Source of the DNA: Clarkia xantiana subsp. parviflora
Taxonomy: Eukaryota > Streptophyta > Magnoliopsida > Myrtales > Onagraceae
Assembly (NCBI GenBank): GCA_036873135.1
Contig: JAPTYO010000002.1
Location: 44,445,452-44,509,451 of the forward strand
Direction: 5' to 3'
DNA: 64,000 bases
Within the stretch, counting starts at the first letter, position 1; each line of letters opens with the position of its first letter. Below the pieces are notes generated by a model, which searched no databases, had not been told where the DNA came from, and saw nothing but the letters and a program-made list of their open reading frames with translations. The translations under genes were made by a program, and so were the position numbers. Shown here piece by piece: positions 11,430 to 23,607 of the stretch.

Positions 11430-13230
11430 TAAAATACTCAAAGAATCGACTATCAACAATCTGATATCATCTAAATCGCTCAGATTAGTCGACAAAGAGG
11501 TGGCGTTGAAGATAAACTCTTTCCGAATCAAGAGTCGACCATCAACAATCTGATATCATCTAAATCACTCAGATTGGTCGACTACTTGAAAAAGGTTAAG
11601 TATTGAAGACAAACTTTTTCAGAATCAAGAGTCGACCATCAACAATCTGATATCATCTAAATCACTGAGATTGGTCGACTACTTGAAAGATGTTAGGTAT
11701 TGAAGATAAACTTTGTCCGAATCAAGAGTCGACCATCAACAATCTGATATCATCTAAATTACTCAGATTGGTCGACTACTTGAAAGAGGTTAAGTATTGA
11801 AGATAAACTTTTTCCGAATCAAGAGTCGACCATCAACAATTCGATATCATCTAAATCACTCAAGTTGGTCGACTACTTGAAAGAGGTTAAGTATTGAAGA
11901 TAAAAAATTTATGAATCCAGAGTCAACTATCAACTATCTGATATCATCTAAATCACTCAGATTGGTCGACTACTTGAAAGAGGTTAAGTATGAAGACAAA
12001 CTTTTTCCGAATCAAGAGTCGACCATCAATAATCTGATATCATCTAAATCACTCAGATTGGTCGATTACTTGAAAGTGGTTAAGTATTGAAGATAAACTT
12101 TTTCCTAATCAAGAGTCAACCATCAACAATATGATATCATCTAAATCACACAGATTGGTCGACTACTTGAAAGATGTTAAGTATTGAAGATAAACTTTTT
12201 CCGAATCAAGAGTCGACCATCAACAATCTGATATCATCTAAATCACTCAGTTTGGTCAACTACTTGAAAGAGGTTAAGTATTGAAGATAAACTTTTTCCG
12301 AATCAAGAGTCGACCATCCACAATCTTATATCATCTAATTCACTCAGATTGGTCGACTACTTGAAAGAGGTTAAGTTTTGAAGATAAACTTTTTCCGAAT
12401 CAAGAGTCGACCATCAACAATCTGATATCATCTAAATCACTGAGATTGGTCGACTACTTGAAAGAGGTTAAGTATTGAAGATAATCTTTTTCAAATCAAG
12501 AGTCGACCATCAACAATCTGATATCATCTAAATTACTCAGATTGGTCGACTACGTGAAAGAGGTTAAGTATTGAAGATAAACTTTTTCCGAATCAAGAGT
12601 CGACCATCAACAATCTGATATCATCTAAATCACTCAGATTGGTCGTCTACTTGAAAGAGGTTAAGTATTGAAGATAAACTTTTTCGAATCAAGAGTCAAC
12701 TATCAACTATTAACTATCAACAATTTGATATCATCTAAATCACTCAAATTGATCGACTACTTGAAAGAGGTTAAGTATTGAAGATTAACTTTTTCCGAAT
12801 CAAGAGTCGACCATCAATAATCTGATATCATCTAAATCACTCAGATAGGTCGACTACTTGAAAGAGGTTAAGTATTGAAGATAAACTTTTTCCGAATCAA
12901 GAGTCAACCATCAACAATCTGATATCATCTAAATCTCTCAGATTGGCCGTACATGAAAGATGTTAAGTATTGAAGATAAACTTTTTCCAAATCAAGAGTC
13001 GACCATCAACAATCTGATATCATCTAAATCACTCAGATTGGTCGACTACTTGAAAGAGGTTTTGTATTGAAGATAAACTTTTTCCGAATGAAGAGTCGAC
13101 CATCAACAATTATATATCATCTAAATCACTCAGATTGGTCGACTACTTGAAAGAGGTTGAGTACTATAAGCTGATCTTCTTGAAATCATATATCGACCAT
13201 CCGGAATCTGATATCAACCAAATCACTCAG
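11430..13230. repeat. 97-bp tandem array, about 18 units (G1)
   Basis: The unit contains GAGTCGACCATCAACAATC, TGATATCATCTAAATCACTC and TGGTCGACTACTTGAAAGAG. Unit starts recur at about 11531, 11629, 11726, 11823, 11921, 12017 and so on to about 13187, with a period of 94-98 bp. One unit near 12693 has a small internal duplication of ACTATCAACTATTA. End units are more diverged than central ones, as expected from unequal exchange. GTCGAC and GATATC recur in every unit. The array lies between the protease and the antisense gene. Confidence 0.93.
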
Positions 13231-13504
13231 AGGGGTTGATGACTCAGAAGACAGTTTAGATTTTCTAAGGATAAAATCCTTCTCAAATATTAAGTTATCG
13301 ATTATATAGAATTTAGACGCTTGCTCTAACAAGTCGAGTAAGTAAAACCTTATATCTAAAAGGTGAACTTTGATCTTTGAAAAATTTATCATAAGATTGA
13401 TTAAAGTCCTTAGGGAATGAATGCATGAGAATTGCCAAAAGAGGTCTCCCTTCTATCATTGATAAACACAGATTACATCAAGTCGGGAAAGAAAAGAAAA
13501 GCAT

Positions 13505-15816
13505 TTATACAGAGTTTTTCCTACTCATAGCCTCCTCCACTAAATATTCTCGAAGAAACCCCATCTTCGAGAAGTCAAAATTAGGGTCCATGGCCCTGAT
13601 GTCCTTTACCACCGAAAAAAAGCTTGAAAGGAGCATCTGCCCGCTGACTACGGCAGCGTCGGTTTGGAATTCAGTACTAGCTTTGTAGCCAGCAATGATC
13701 TCCAGGGCGGGCTTCTTGTACGCCTCTACCTCTGCCTTAAGCCTGGCAATCTCCTCTTGGTGAGAAGCTACCTTGGCGCGGAAAGTCCTCCGAACAGCGG
13801 CAGAGGTAAGGCGAGCACTGTCAAAAAATGCACTAACATTCATAGAGGCCCTTAGAATATCCTTAAGGGAGGAGAGCTCTTCAGACATAATCGTCGAAAC
13901 CTCATTCAGACGAAGAAGCTCCTCTTCCAGGCGAGTAACCTCTCCTTGAAGGCGCTGCACCTCTCCTACCTCCGACTCCACCAAGGCGAGTCTCCCTTTT
14001 AAAGAGGAAACTTCCTCTTCCAAGTCGACGAGCAGCTGACCAACTTGGAGAAAGTCATGAGTAGCTTAGAAAGAACAGGGCAAAATAAGTATGGGATCGA
14101 CCTAAAAAATTATATGTGATAAAAAAAGAATAGCAAGTCTTTTTTACCTTGGCCTACAGATGGAAGAACATGCGAGCAATCTCGTCGGCACACTCGAAGG
14201 GTAGGCGAGGGCGGTCCTGAGGGGGGATGCAGCCATTTATGAGGTGGATGGCTAACTCTCTATTGGCGATAGAGTGACCCTGCTTAGACTGGTATCCCTT
14301 CAAAGAGGCGAGGGATCCCAGTCGGTATTTCTAGATGAAGACTCGGGGGCTGTGTGGAGCATCTTCCAAGAAAATGGAGGACCCCCAAACTTCAAGCCAG
14401 TCATGTCTTGGGAACTCGAAGATTCAGTACGACCCGGATCGACTTCTACAAAAAAGAAGGATGTTAGAAAAATTCCATGAAAATCCAAGAAAAGATAAAA
14501 TCAATGATAGAGAATTCCTACCTTTGGAAGATTAGGGCTGGAAGCAGCAGGAGCGGCTAAGGAGGCCGCCTCCTGGAATTCTGAGATAGGGGTGGCGGCA
14601 TTCACTCTCGCCCTTTTGATAGGATTGACAATGCCTCTATTGGCGTTCCTCTTGGTCTTCGTGCGAGGAGTCTTCGTGTCGCCTTCTGCAGATTCCGCCT
14701 TTTCAGAATCAGGGGCAGCATCAGTAAGAGCTCCCTCTAGAGAGGGTCGTTCAGAGACGACCTCCGCGCTGGTCGCCGCAGAATCGTCCACCAAGGTCAC
14801 TCCTGTTGCCGCCTGACCACGAGCATCAAAAAGATTCTTAAAGATACCTACAGAAAACCAAAAAAAGATTTAAAAAGCTATTACGAAGAAAAAGAAAAAT
14901 TTCCCAGTTGAGAGGAGGGTCTTCGGTGCGAAGGCGAATTGAAGCTCTAATAAGAGCCTCCTCTGTTGTATCTTCAACAGAGTTCCACGGCTCGAAGTCT
15001 TCTGAGGTAACGGTGGCTTTAATTTGGCTAACCGTGGCGAGTTCCTCAGGAGTTAACCCGTGTAAAGATGGGGCACCGTCAGCACCAAGGAGAGGGGTTA
15101 TAGGCCAAGTAATGCCTTCTCGACAAAAGAAGTAATAATGCTTCCAATTCGCAATATAAGACTTAATCCCAATCACCAATTTCTTGGCCGATTTCCAAGA
15201 AAATTGGCCGTCTTCGGGCCATCGAACCTTGAAACCAAAGATCAACGCCTCACTCCTCAACAACTGATAGAAACATCTAAAGACCAGAAGAGTGTACGTA
15301 AAATTGTAGTGGTCGCACAAACAACGGAAACCAACCCAGAAGCGAATAGCATTGACTGTGAGATGACAAGGATGTATCCCATAATGCTCACAGAGCTCGT
15401 CCAACTCGGTGCAGAAAGGAAATCGAAGCCCTGCCTCGACCTGACCCAAATAAATAGGGACCTCTCCATCCCTAGCCCGATATTCTTGTCCGGTTGGACC
15501 AGCATATCGAGGGCCTTCAGGATCTCTTAAATTCCCAAAGTCACATGTTTTATAAAAGCGACGCTGGAAATTTATTTTCTTTGAGGGGTTCAGGAAAAGA
15601 AGGAATGAACCCTTGAAATCTCCCTTGTGGGAATTGAGCAGCCATGGGAGTCTGAGAAAGAGATTGAAGGAAAGAGGTTTCTCGATTAGGATCGGAAGGA
15701 CCAGCAGTGGCGACTCCAATTAGAATCCTCTCTTCAGGAGCACAGGGACGAGGCGAATTAGGGTTGATAAAGAAAGCACTATATTGATTCGCCAGGATGA
15801 ATAAAAACGAGAGCAA
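13505..15816 (-). pseudogene. Antisense multi-exon gene of G1 (putative gypsy-type transposon protein family)
   Basis: Read from 15816 down to 13505, several coding blocks are separated by intron-like gaps. Block one (about 15816-14900) has a Pro/Ser-rich start and then the conserved core: YLGQVEAGLRFPFCTELDEL, NAIRFWVGFRCL, LLVFRCFYQLL, WKHYYFFCREG. Block two (14800-14501) is basic and Ala-rich with KTKRNANRG. Smaller blocks lie at about 14480-14300 and 14290-14150. The last block (14023-13505) is a coiled coil (RLQGEVTRLEEELLRLNEV) ending FLREYLVEEAMSRKNSV. The core matches the G2 gene and the gene at 61.5 kb. I recall this fold as the domain called putative gypsy type transposon (Transposase_28); function unknown. 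Frames shift within block one. Confidence 0.7.
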
Positions 15817-16184
15817 GAGTAAAAAATAAAGAGTAAAACAGTGATATTTATACTAAAAGCATCCGCCGCTTGGATAACATCCCAAAGAAGTCTTCCCGAG
15901 GTCAGTCATTTATTGGGTCATCCACTGACAACATGACTGTTTCCTTGCACCTGTCAAGAGTTTATCGAGATGACTCTCCAGCTTCTCCAAAACCTCCAAC
16001 GGTCAGGAAAACCATCAGCCGAGTACCACGCCTAGACTAAGGGTACTCTCTTAAAATCTACATATCAAAAGCTGGTAAACTAACTATATAAAGACATAAT
16101 CTCGCCGAGATATAGTCGAAAATTATACTCGACTCAAGATCTCCTCATCGTTAATGAAGTTGACGACTTAAGTCTCGGGGCAAG
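15817..16184. other. G1 3' untranslated region with polypurine tract
   Basis: No coding frame. The end reads AGTCTCGGGGCAAG (16171-16184) directly before the 3' LTR, a polypurine tract of the same type as in G2, G3 and G4. If the antisense gene has a promoter, it should lie here or in the LTR. Confidence 0.65.
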
Positions 16185-16916
16185 TGTTGGGTTACGATTA
16201 AACACGACATGACTAGAATAAAGTCGAGCACGTTTAAAAGGCAATACCGATAAGTCGTCGACCAACCTTGTTCAAAATAATAAAACAAAGGTAAAAGGTC
16301 GACGATCACATTCGAAGAAGTCGACTTCCAGAGTACGATTAACAAGATAAAGACGACTAGGCTGCCTAAAGCCCTTCCCTATTAAAGAGTAAGTCGAGTC
16401 GACAATCGAAGTCTAATCAGAAACCCTTCCTCTTAAGGAAAGGGACAGGTGGCGACCTGCTTCAGCCTTCTTAAGAATGAAACCTTCCTCCCAAGAAAGA
16501 GCATAGGTGGCGACATGCTTCCACCGCCAAAGGAATAAACCTTCCAAGCTAAGAAAATATGAGGTGGCGACCTGCTTGTCACCTGCTTAAGCCGAATCTG
16601 GACAGAAACCCTCCCCAGAGGGTAGCCGCCATATAAAGTCGGTAATATATCCCTATAAATAGGGTTACATTCTAAGTTCATAGGTTAAGTTTTTCTTAAT
16701 ACTTCATATTATTCTCTCCAAATCCATTACTGACTTAAGCTTCGGAGTGGAATCAGGGGCCATCCCCACCCTTTTTCAGGTCCTCGCCTCACACAAAGCC
16801 TCAAAACGAAACAAAGTACCCAAGATGTCAAAAAAGAAACCTAAGAGAGCTAGCCTGCGGCGATATCCCAAAGTCCGTTACCCGAAGTTCAATGCCACGT
16901 CATTTTGATCCCAACA
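16185..16916 (+). repeat. G1 3' LTR
   Basis: 732 bp, TGTTGG...CCAACA, aligned along its whole length to 2730-3445 with scattered substitutions and small indels. TATAAATAGGG lies near 16664. It is followed by ATATT (16917-16921), the second copy of the target duplication. Confidence 0.9.
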
Positions 16917-16921
16917 ATATT

Positions 16922-17047
16922 TTTCTTAGTGTCCCTACCGGCATCAACCTTACACAAGGTATGAATGTTAATAGTTTCAAGCTCACTAATTCGAAACTGT
17001 TGGGCTTTAATGGTCATGTTAAGCTCCCTATTTTGCTGTCGTAACAT
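16922..17047 (-). pseudogene. Upstream part of the coiled-coil protein split by G1
   Basis: On the minus strand, 42 open codons run from an ATG at 17047-17045 to 16922 and join in frame to 2729 across one ATATT. The segment is helical (RQQNRELNMTIKAQQFRISE) and continues the coiled coil at 2403-2729. A TGA lies in frame shortly upstream of the ATG, so either the start is here or an earlier frameshift is present. I see no further coding upstream before the LTR-like block. Confidence 0.45.
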
Positions 17048-17199
17048 GTTATCTCATATTCCAATCGTCTCTCCCGATGCATTACTCATTTGCACCGGCT
17101 GTTAATAGTGAAAACCTTACTATCAGTTTGAGATTCTACCGTACAATCGCATTTAGTATACACTGTATGAAATGATTGGCATTGTGTATTCATCATGAT
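17048..17199. other. Continuation of the CACTA element or flanking DNA
   Basis: No open frame or repeat structure is apparent. It should still be CACTA interior if the element extends to the right, but nothing confirms this. Confidence 0.3.
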
Positions 17200-17800
17200 T
17201 CAAGACGCATGATGGGACGTGTATGTCGTGGCAACTAGATGTCGACCCGGATGTCTATCCCACAGGTGAAACTATTCTCCTTCCGATATGATCCCTTTCA
17301 CTCTTCCCGTGATCCGCTCCTTCGCTGACTTGCACGAGGGGTAAGTCGGGGGTGTAACCTACGAACCCTCTCCGGTGCTTAAATTAGTACATTATTCTAG
17401 AGAGAGAAACTAGAGAGAAGGCAGAGCTCAAATGTGTAAGAATTCATCAATTATCTAATGAGAAGAACTTAAGCCCTTTATATAGGCTTCGAGGGGGGAT
17501 AAAGACGGTTAATGATGTCGTTAACCCCTAAACGTGCTTTATTAATAGATAATGAACGGTCTAACCCCTTTGAAGCATGGGAGGGTTCGTAGTATTGTGT
17601 AAGGGTCAGATGTGTAAAATGATGACAGGTCTCTGCGAGGCGTGTCCCAGACGACAGTCTCTCGGACGCCGCGTACTCCGTTTGGTCGGGCTTATTACAT
17701 CGTCCGGGAGTGGTATCGAGGCCTCTGAGATCGGACCAGCTTTTGTCCGGACGGGTGTTTTTCCAAAATGGCATAACCCTTGATTAACTTTATTTAACGA
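17200..17800 (-). mobile_element. Gypsy-type LTR or LTR fragment, minus orientation, edges unclear
   Basis: Read on the minus strand the block contains, in LTR order, TATATAAAGGGC near 17475, CTAGAATAATG, GCACCGGAGAGGGTTCG near 17380, a C-run and CTCGTGCAAG near 17325. This is the same series seen in the LTRs of G2, G3, G4 and S1. No matching second copy occurs in the window and I could not fix the ends. It may be the 3' LTR of the element that owns the antisense gene at 60.7-63.7 kb, separated from it by OG. That pairing is an inference from spacing. Confidence 0.5.
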
Positions 17801-18114
17801 TGGGATGAGACGCAGCGCTTAATTCTCGTCTCCCAAGATTGAATCCGTAGTTTTACCTCTTGACGAGTCCTCCGTGTATCCATAGGCGTGTCGCAGCACT
17901 TTATTGTCGTCTCACAAGATAGTGAAAACATAAACGTTAGAGTAAACATGTATGTATTCAAACACATATCCGAAAAATGCGGGTATGAAAAAAATCGTGT
18001 CCTCCTATGCATTAGCCAAAAAATGTGAATATGGATAGGGGTGTGATGTGATCATGATCATATATGAGTAAAATTCAAATCCGTGCTGGCATAATCGTGG
18101 GGGCATACATGCGG
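17801..18114. other. Non-coding sequence before OG; left target duplication
   Basis: No gene. Positions 18110-18114 read TGCGG and match TGCAG at 60502-60506 except for one G/A difference, consistent with deamination of a methylated CpG. This is the target duplication of OG. Confidence 0.6.
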
Positions 18115-18695
18115 TGTAAACACTCGATTTTGACCCGGACGTAACGACGTTACACATGATACGTCAATTCCGGACGCATCAAGACACGGAGTCTCCAAGA
18201 AATGCTTAAGTGCATATTAGGAAATTATTATAAATATATTTTAAAATATTTTGAATATATTTAATATTTTCAGAATATTTAAAAAAAAATATATAAATAT
18301 AATAATTAGTTTTTTTTTTTTAAAAAAAATTCGGACAATTATCTGTAAGGTATTTATCTACATATATTATCTTTTATTTAAAGGTAATTATCAGTTGAGA
18401 TATATATCCCTAGGAATTATCTGTAAGCTAATTGTCTGTTAGCATTTTTTATTTAGATTTGATCTGTAATATAGGCTAGGTTTTTACTATAAACAGTGAT
18501 CCAATTCTACACTGTAGAGGGACAGAAAAACACCACAACAGCAAGAATACATCACTTTCTCGGTAACCACGCGACTTTTGTCCTTTTGTGCTTAAAAATA
18601 ACATTTTTTTATTAATTGCTTCTTCTTCCCGCGCCTGACAATCGACACTGCCCCCGGCATTCCTCCGGCCACGCCACTCCAGCCTCATTCCAGTG

Positions 18696-18748
<53 letters not shown>

Positions 18749-19719
18749 TCTCTCTCTCCCCCTCTCTCTCTCTCGCAGAGCTACAGGCCAGCCCGACTGG
18801 ATCGGAGCTCCTGCCACTGTCTTCGCCATCGACTTCCATCCTTCCACCGCCGCCAGACAGGAGCTCGAACAACCAGGAGCCGCGTCGCTGTCTGTTGCAT
18901 GTACATCGCCGGAAGCCATGCCATCCTCACGGCCCCGGTCTAACCGAGAGCTCCGCCTCACCGGTGACCGTCCTCCCTGCTCGGCCCTCGTCTAGACTCG
19001 CCGTCCACCCTTGCCTCGTCTCGTCCGTTGCGCCCATCCCGCCGGAACGCTTCGTCTTACCCGTTGCTGCAGGTAATGTATCCCGTTCTTCTTTTTCTAT
19101 TTTTTTTACTTTTATTTTGTTATTTATTTTTTTTATTATTTATTTTTTTTATTATTATTAATTTATATGTTTATTTCTTATTATTATATTAGGATAAACT
19201 GATTTCTAATGTAACTATGTAGATATGATACTAATTACATATTGCTACATTGTTTATTTTACTATTATTATTATTATTCTATACTTATTATGTTATTATG
19301 TTTAGTTTGACATAAATAGCCTGAATTTTGATTAATTTAGATTAATGAAATAGTTAAATGTTTAAATTCATCATGTTAGTTCGCGTCGATTTAATTATAT
19401 ATGATATATGTTAATATTATTATATTTTATTATCGTTCATGCTTAGAACTGATTTACAATTAATTGATGATGAAATTGGCAAATAAGTTAATTGAGTACC
19501 GAAAGGGCGTAGTTAAAAATTTATATTTTTAATTAGTAATGGAACCCCCGAACTCTCAAATTTCTGATCGTTGACTAATTTAATACCTAGGTGTTTAATT
19601 CGTTATTCACTTAGGTAATTTAGGTTTCTAGTTAGCCTAATAATTAACTAGTGGCGACTCTTTCAAAAATTGCAAGTTTTCAAAACATAATTCGCCGTAG
19701 GTTAGATTTAGGTCTGACA
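18115..19719 (+). repeat. OG 5' LTR
   Basis: 1605 bp. It starts with AT-rich sequence, has TATAAAC near 18488, then a GC-rich exon-like island with a CT microsatellite (18690-19075) and a long AT-rich tail. Compared with the 3' copy, several substitutions and small indels are visible across the first 200 bases and in the tail. Confidence 0.9.
18690..19075. repeat. CT microsatellite plus GC-rich island in OG 5' LTR
   Basis: A (CT)n tract at about 18697-18776, interrupted by CCC, is followed by about 300 bp of GC-rich sequence with codon-like composition and then CTGCAGGTAATG at about 19064-19075, which resembles a splice donor. The tract creates long false frames on both strands. The corresponding block in the 3' LTR is at 59490-59868. 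It resembles a plant 5' untranslated region and first exon. Confidence 0.8.
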
Positions 19720-19722
19720 ATT

Positions 19723-19740
19723 TGGCGACTCTGCTTGGGA
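19723..19740 (+). promoter_or_regulatory. OG primer binding site (tRNA-Arg type)
   Basis: TGGCGACTCTGCTTGGGA, three bases after the LTR end; it differs by one base from the Ogre consensus. This is the strongest clue to the Ogre/Tat affinity of OG. Confidence 0.85.
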
Positions 19741-20169
19741 CAATTGAGGGTTCAGGCTCTTTATATTTGCTTATTTTCCATGTTTTATTTTATATATATA
19801 TATTTGAATTTGTTATTCTAACTTGGTTATTTTTGTGTGATTTTAGGTGTGGATTTGATTTTTTTTTTTATGACTGAATAATTTTCTTTGTAATATTATA
19901 TATTGTTGGAATTCGCACACACCACTCTAGTATAATCTCCAAAACACCTAAAACCCAGGGCGACTAGGAACTCCAGAGGTTTAGTACGGTACGACCGGAG
20001 CGGTAGTTCCGCCTGTACAACTCGGAAAAACTCACTCGCTCGTGTAGCTCCAGAGATCTCTTTTTAAGGGGAGGAAACCACCGTGTCGGGAACTTATCAG
20101 TGGAACCTACCTTGTAGAGCAAAGCCACACATTTTTACCCCCTAACATGTACCCCCTAACATGTCGTGT
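19741..20169 (+). other. OG 5' leader
   Basis: Untranslated leader without a long frame. A GC-richer block at about 19950-20120 contains TTTAGTACGGTACGACCGG and GGAGGAAACCACCGTGTCGG, inside AT-rich surroundings. No function can be assigned. Confidence 0.4.
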
Positions 20170-21480
20170 TTTAACCATGTTTTATTTTTTGTAAAAAGGT
20201 TAGTAGGTAAACTGTAAGTTTTTTAACTGTGTAACTTTTATTTCTAAGCATGCATCCAATTGCATTTAAAAAAAACAAAAAAAATTATCTTTGCAACATG
20301 TCTCTTAGGTAGAATTTCTGTTTTCAAACGTATGTTCCTTATGTACGGTTTTCAATAATCTCTTAACTAAATTTTTGTTTTAAATATGTGTTTCATGCGC
20401 ATTATATAAAAGATAAAAAAACAAAACAAAAACAAACCAAAACCCTTCAGGTAATTTGTAATTTGGTTTGTGCATCGTACGTGCATTATATTAAAAAAAT
20501 AAAAAAAAACTTTTCAGAACAATTAATTTCTTTAACTATTAGAGCTTCTTTTTGAACATGCATTTCCTATGCATTATTTTTCTGAAAAACCTCTTACCTG
20601 AATTCTTTATTATAAACACGTGTTTCGTACACATTATTTTTGAATAAAACTTTCCAGGTAAGTTTTAATTTTGGCTAGTGCGTTGTATATGCATTACTTT
20701 AAAAAACCATGTTAGGAAAATTGTGATTCCTCTTTAGCTATTAGAGCTTCTAATTTCGAACGTGCATTCCATATGCATCATTTAAATAAAAAAAAAAACT
20801 TTTTACTTGAATTGTTTTATTTTTAATAATGCATCCAGTATGCATTAATTAAAAAAAAAAAACTATTTAGAGAAATCGTAGGCTCTCTTAGTTTTAGGGC
20901 TCTTTTTTTTTTTAAAAAAAAAAACCTTTTACTTGAATTTTTAATCAAAAGACGTGCATCTCATATACATTATTTTTTCGAAAAAAAACATTTCAGGTAA
21001 ATTGTAATTTTTTATAGTTGTAGAACTTTATTTTTATTTTGCATCTTATTTTGTGCATCTCAGATGCATTCTTTTAAAAAAAGATCTTCACCTGAATTTT
21101 TTAATTTTGAGCAACTAGGTTGCATTGGTTTTTTTTTTTCCTCTTAAAAAAAACAAAACCAAAAAACAAAAAAAAAAAAATCAGGTAGCTTGTAGGTCTT
21201 CTTAACTGTAATACTTTCATCTCATGTACATCTCATAGGCATTGTTTTAGGAAAAAAGAGTTTTTAGATAGATTGTAAATTTCTCTTAGTTTTTGAGCTT
21301 TTAATTCCAAACATGCATTGCATTTGCATTTTTTTTTTATAAAAAACTTTACTTGGATTTTTCATTTCGTATGTATCATTCAGGTAAACTGGTTGTAAGT
21401 TGTATGTTTCTTAACAGTAGAACTTTAACATTCGAGCATGCATGAGAATTAAAAAAAAAAAAAACTCAAAGTGTCATTCA
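20170..21480. repeat. Degenerate A-tract tandem array in OG
   Basis: Repeating blocks each combine CAGGTAA-TTGTAA, a T-rich stretch, an acGTGCAT...ATGCATT half-palindrome and an A8-A12 tract. Spacing is irregular, roughly 55-65 bp for the half-units and about 110-120 bp for pairs. About 20 GCAT-containing blocks are visible. The array is old and strongly diverged. Confidence 0.6.
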
Positions 21481-23179
21481 TTTTTATCCAAGGTGTATTG
21501 CAATTTTTCGGCAAGATCGTCTCAACCTTCGCATGAGCTACCGATTAAAAAAGATATTTGATTCTATTTTTGAGAAAATAGTTTAACTGTGCAGTTGAGT
21601 GCGACTATTCGAGTTTAAACAAAGGATGATAAAATCTTTTTGAAAAAACTTCGTTTTGAACATCCGTCCTGCGTTCGAGCCAGATAGTGCACTGAGTGAA
21701 CTTAGTAAACTCCATGATGGTGCAAAACACCTTGGATCATAAATTTTGATTCCTTTTATAAAGTAAACAAAAATTAAGAAATGAATGACATTAGAGTTTT
21801 CAAAAATATCATGCATGAGTTCTCATATTCTCTACACTTATTTTTCATTCACTCTTTTATGGTACCCTTGGTCAGGTATCTTATACATATAAGTTATGCC
21901 GGCCAAATGGGTCAACAAAAAAAGAACATGCAGTCATCCAGTTGCACGAAAAACAAATTGCGTACTCGGGATATCCAACACTCATGTGCGTTAAATTGTA
22001 CTTAATTTTTTCCTTGATATTTGAGTGTCCCTACCCTTTTGCAGGTCGGATGACCACTTCAATGAAGGCCGCAACCATGTGAAACGTGAGCGCTTCGAAG
22101 GGTATCCATGGCAAATTTCACCTACCATGTGTGAAATTCATACGCTTTCCAAACCGAGGTATACAACCGTTATGTTGCCAGGTTTAAACCATTCAGCAGT
22201 AACCATGGGGCATCTCCCTTTGAGATCGAGCATGTCGGAGATGGGAAAATTTCAAGAGATCATTGAGAATCCCGTGAAGATTCAATGTGCCGATCAATGT
22301 AGCTTGACTCGATCAACCGGGTCCTTTTCCGAAAAAGTTCTGAAATTTTGAAATTTTCAGTCTGCCACTAGGGGCATGTACTTTCCAGCAGGTGTACATA
22401 TACAAGTTGTGGAGCAGGAGAATCAGGACATGTAGCAGGTCCAGTCGCATAGCAAGCACACTGCCCACTAGAAAAAATCCAACTCATAGAGAAGTTGTGA
22501 TCATTTTTATCCCCGAAATTTAAGTTTTTCCTTACTCATTGTGCAACTTGGATAATCATCCAAATAAAAGCTCCTGAAGAGCACATCTCATGTACGGCCA
22601 TTTTCTCGTCGACCGTTCTGAGGTAACCTGTCGAGTTTGTCCCAGATATTTCAGACAATTTTCATACGTGGCCTACCTGGCCAAACTCCACGTCATCCAT
22701 GTCTGTTCATCAATCAGGTCATTCGTCCAGCATGCGACGAGCCTAACTCAATAGGTGCTAGCCATGGGGCATCCTCAAAAGAAATCGAGCAATAGTCGGG
22801 GTTCTGGAGAAGCCGAGAGAAGAAATCATTGTCTATTGGTCGTAGGGTCCATCCAGGGTGTTGACACGACCGACGTATTTTGGCCAAATCAACTGAGTCA
22901 TTCTCTAGAAGATGTTTTGAATTAGAAATTACCAAATTTTCCACTAGGGGCATGTAAATAATTGTTGTTAATTATTTTAGGTAAATTTTATTAAAAAAGA
23001 AAAGCAAAAAAGCAAAAAAATAAAAAAAAGAGAAAAATATAAATTCCCTCTAGGATGAAAATATGTAAACGCGACCTAGGCAAAAGTTAGGGAGAGGGGC
23101 ATTATTGAAAACCCGTAGGGGCAGTCATGGCAAAAGATGAGTTGAAAAAAAAAAAAAAAAGCAAACTCATTTTTGTTTA
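21481..23179 (+). other. OG interior, no assignable gene
   Basis: An open frame at 22025-22351 (108 codons) has mixed composition but no motif that I recognise, and neighbouring frames are closed. A repeated string CCACTAGGGGCATGTA occurs near 22372 and 22941 and looks like a polypurine-tract remnant, but no LTR start follows. Treated as non-coding. Confidence 0.4.
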
Positions 23180-23607
23180 GGGGTCACAGCCACCGTTTAA
23201 TCGTCTACATGAAATTAAAGAGACTGTTTATGCAAATCTTTTGAGAGCAGTGAAGAAATAAAAGTGTCACAATTGTCCCTAAATCAACTACAAATATAAA
23301 GGGCCACAGTCGTCCCTAAAACAATTACGAAGAAAGGACCACAGTCGTCCCTAAAACGACTACGAAGAAAGGGCCACAACCACCCTTCAAATGGCTACAA
23401 ATACAGGCCGCTCCCGCAACATCAAAAGCGGGAAACAAGTGAAAGGGGCACATCCACCCTCCAAACGGCTACAAATAAAAGAGTATTCCCGTGAATCTTG
23501 TAAGGCCGGGAAATTATTTAAAAGGGACACAGCCACCCATCAAACGGCTACAGATATAGAGTACTATCGCAATAATAAAGGCGGGAAACGAGTGAAAGGA
23601 CCACAAC
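23180..23607. repeat. Left part of a 75-bp tandem array in OG
   Basis: Units contain GGGCCACAGCCACCCTCCAA, GGCTACAAATA and GGCGGGAAA. Five to six units are present; G2 cut the array inside a unit after CCACAAC, and the rest continues at 34282. Confidence 0.8.

Larger units (their letters stand above)
2730..16916 (+). mobile_element. G1: non-autonomous Gypsy-type LTR retrotransposon interrupted by a Copia element
   Basis: Two LTRs (2730-3445 and 16185-16916) start TGTTGG, end CCAACA, and are flanked by the perfect 5-bp duplication ATATT (2725-2729 and 16917-16921). Order inside: primer site, gag and protease remnants (split by the Copia element C1), an array of about 18 units of 97 bp, a multi-exon gene in antisense, a polypurine tract and the 3' LTR. 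Without C1 the element is about 8.5 kb. No reverse transcriptase, RNase H or integrase is visible, and the gag-protease frame ends at a stop with no pol domain after it, so the lack of pol appears structural rather than a late deletion. It would depend on enzymes supplied by a relative. Confidence 0.88.

Noticed and set aside
18476..18995. Ser/Leu- and Arg/Glu-repeat proteins on both strands, also at 59300-59893
   Set aside because: They are translations of the CT microsatellite in the OG LTRs. Frames differ between the two LTR copies.
22025..22351. 108-codon frame in OG
   Set aside because: No recognisable motif, no ATG context of note, no second copy to test conservation. Kept only as unassigned sequence.
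22372..22960. Two CCACTAGGGGCATGTA strings that resemble a polypurine tract before an LTR
   Set aside because: Neither is followed by a repeated LTR in the window, and the OG boundaries are fixed elsewhere by its target duplication.
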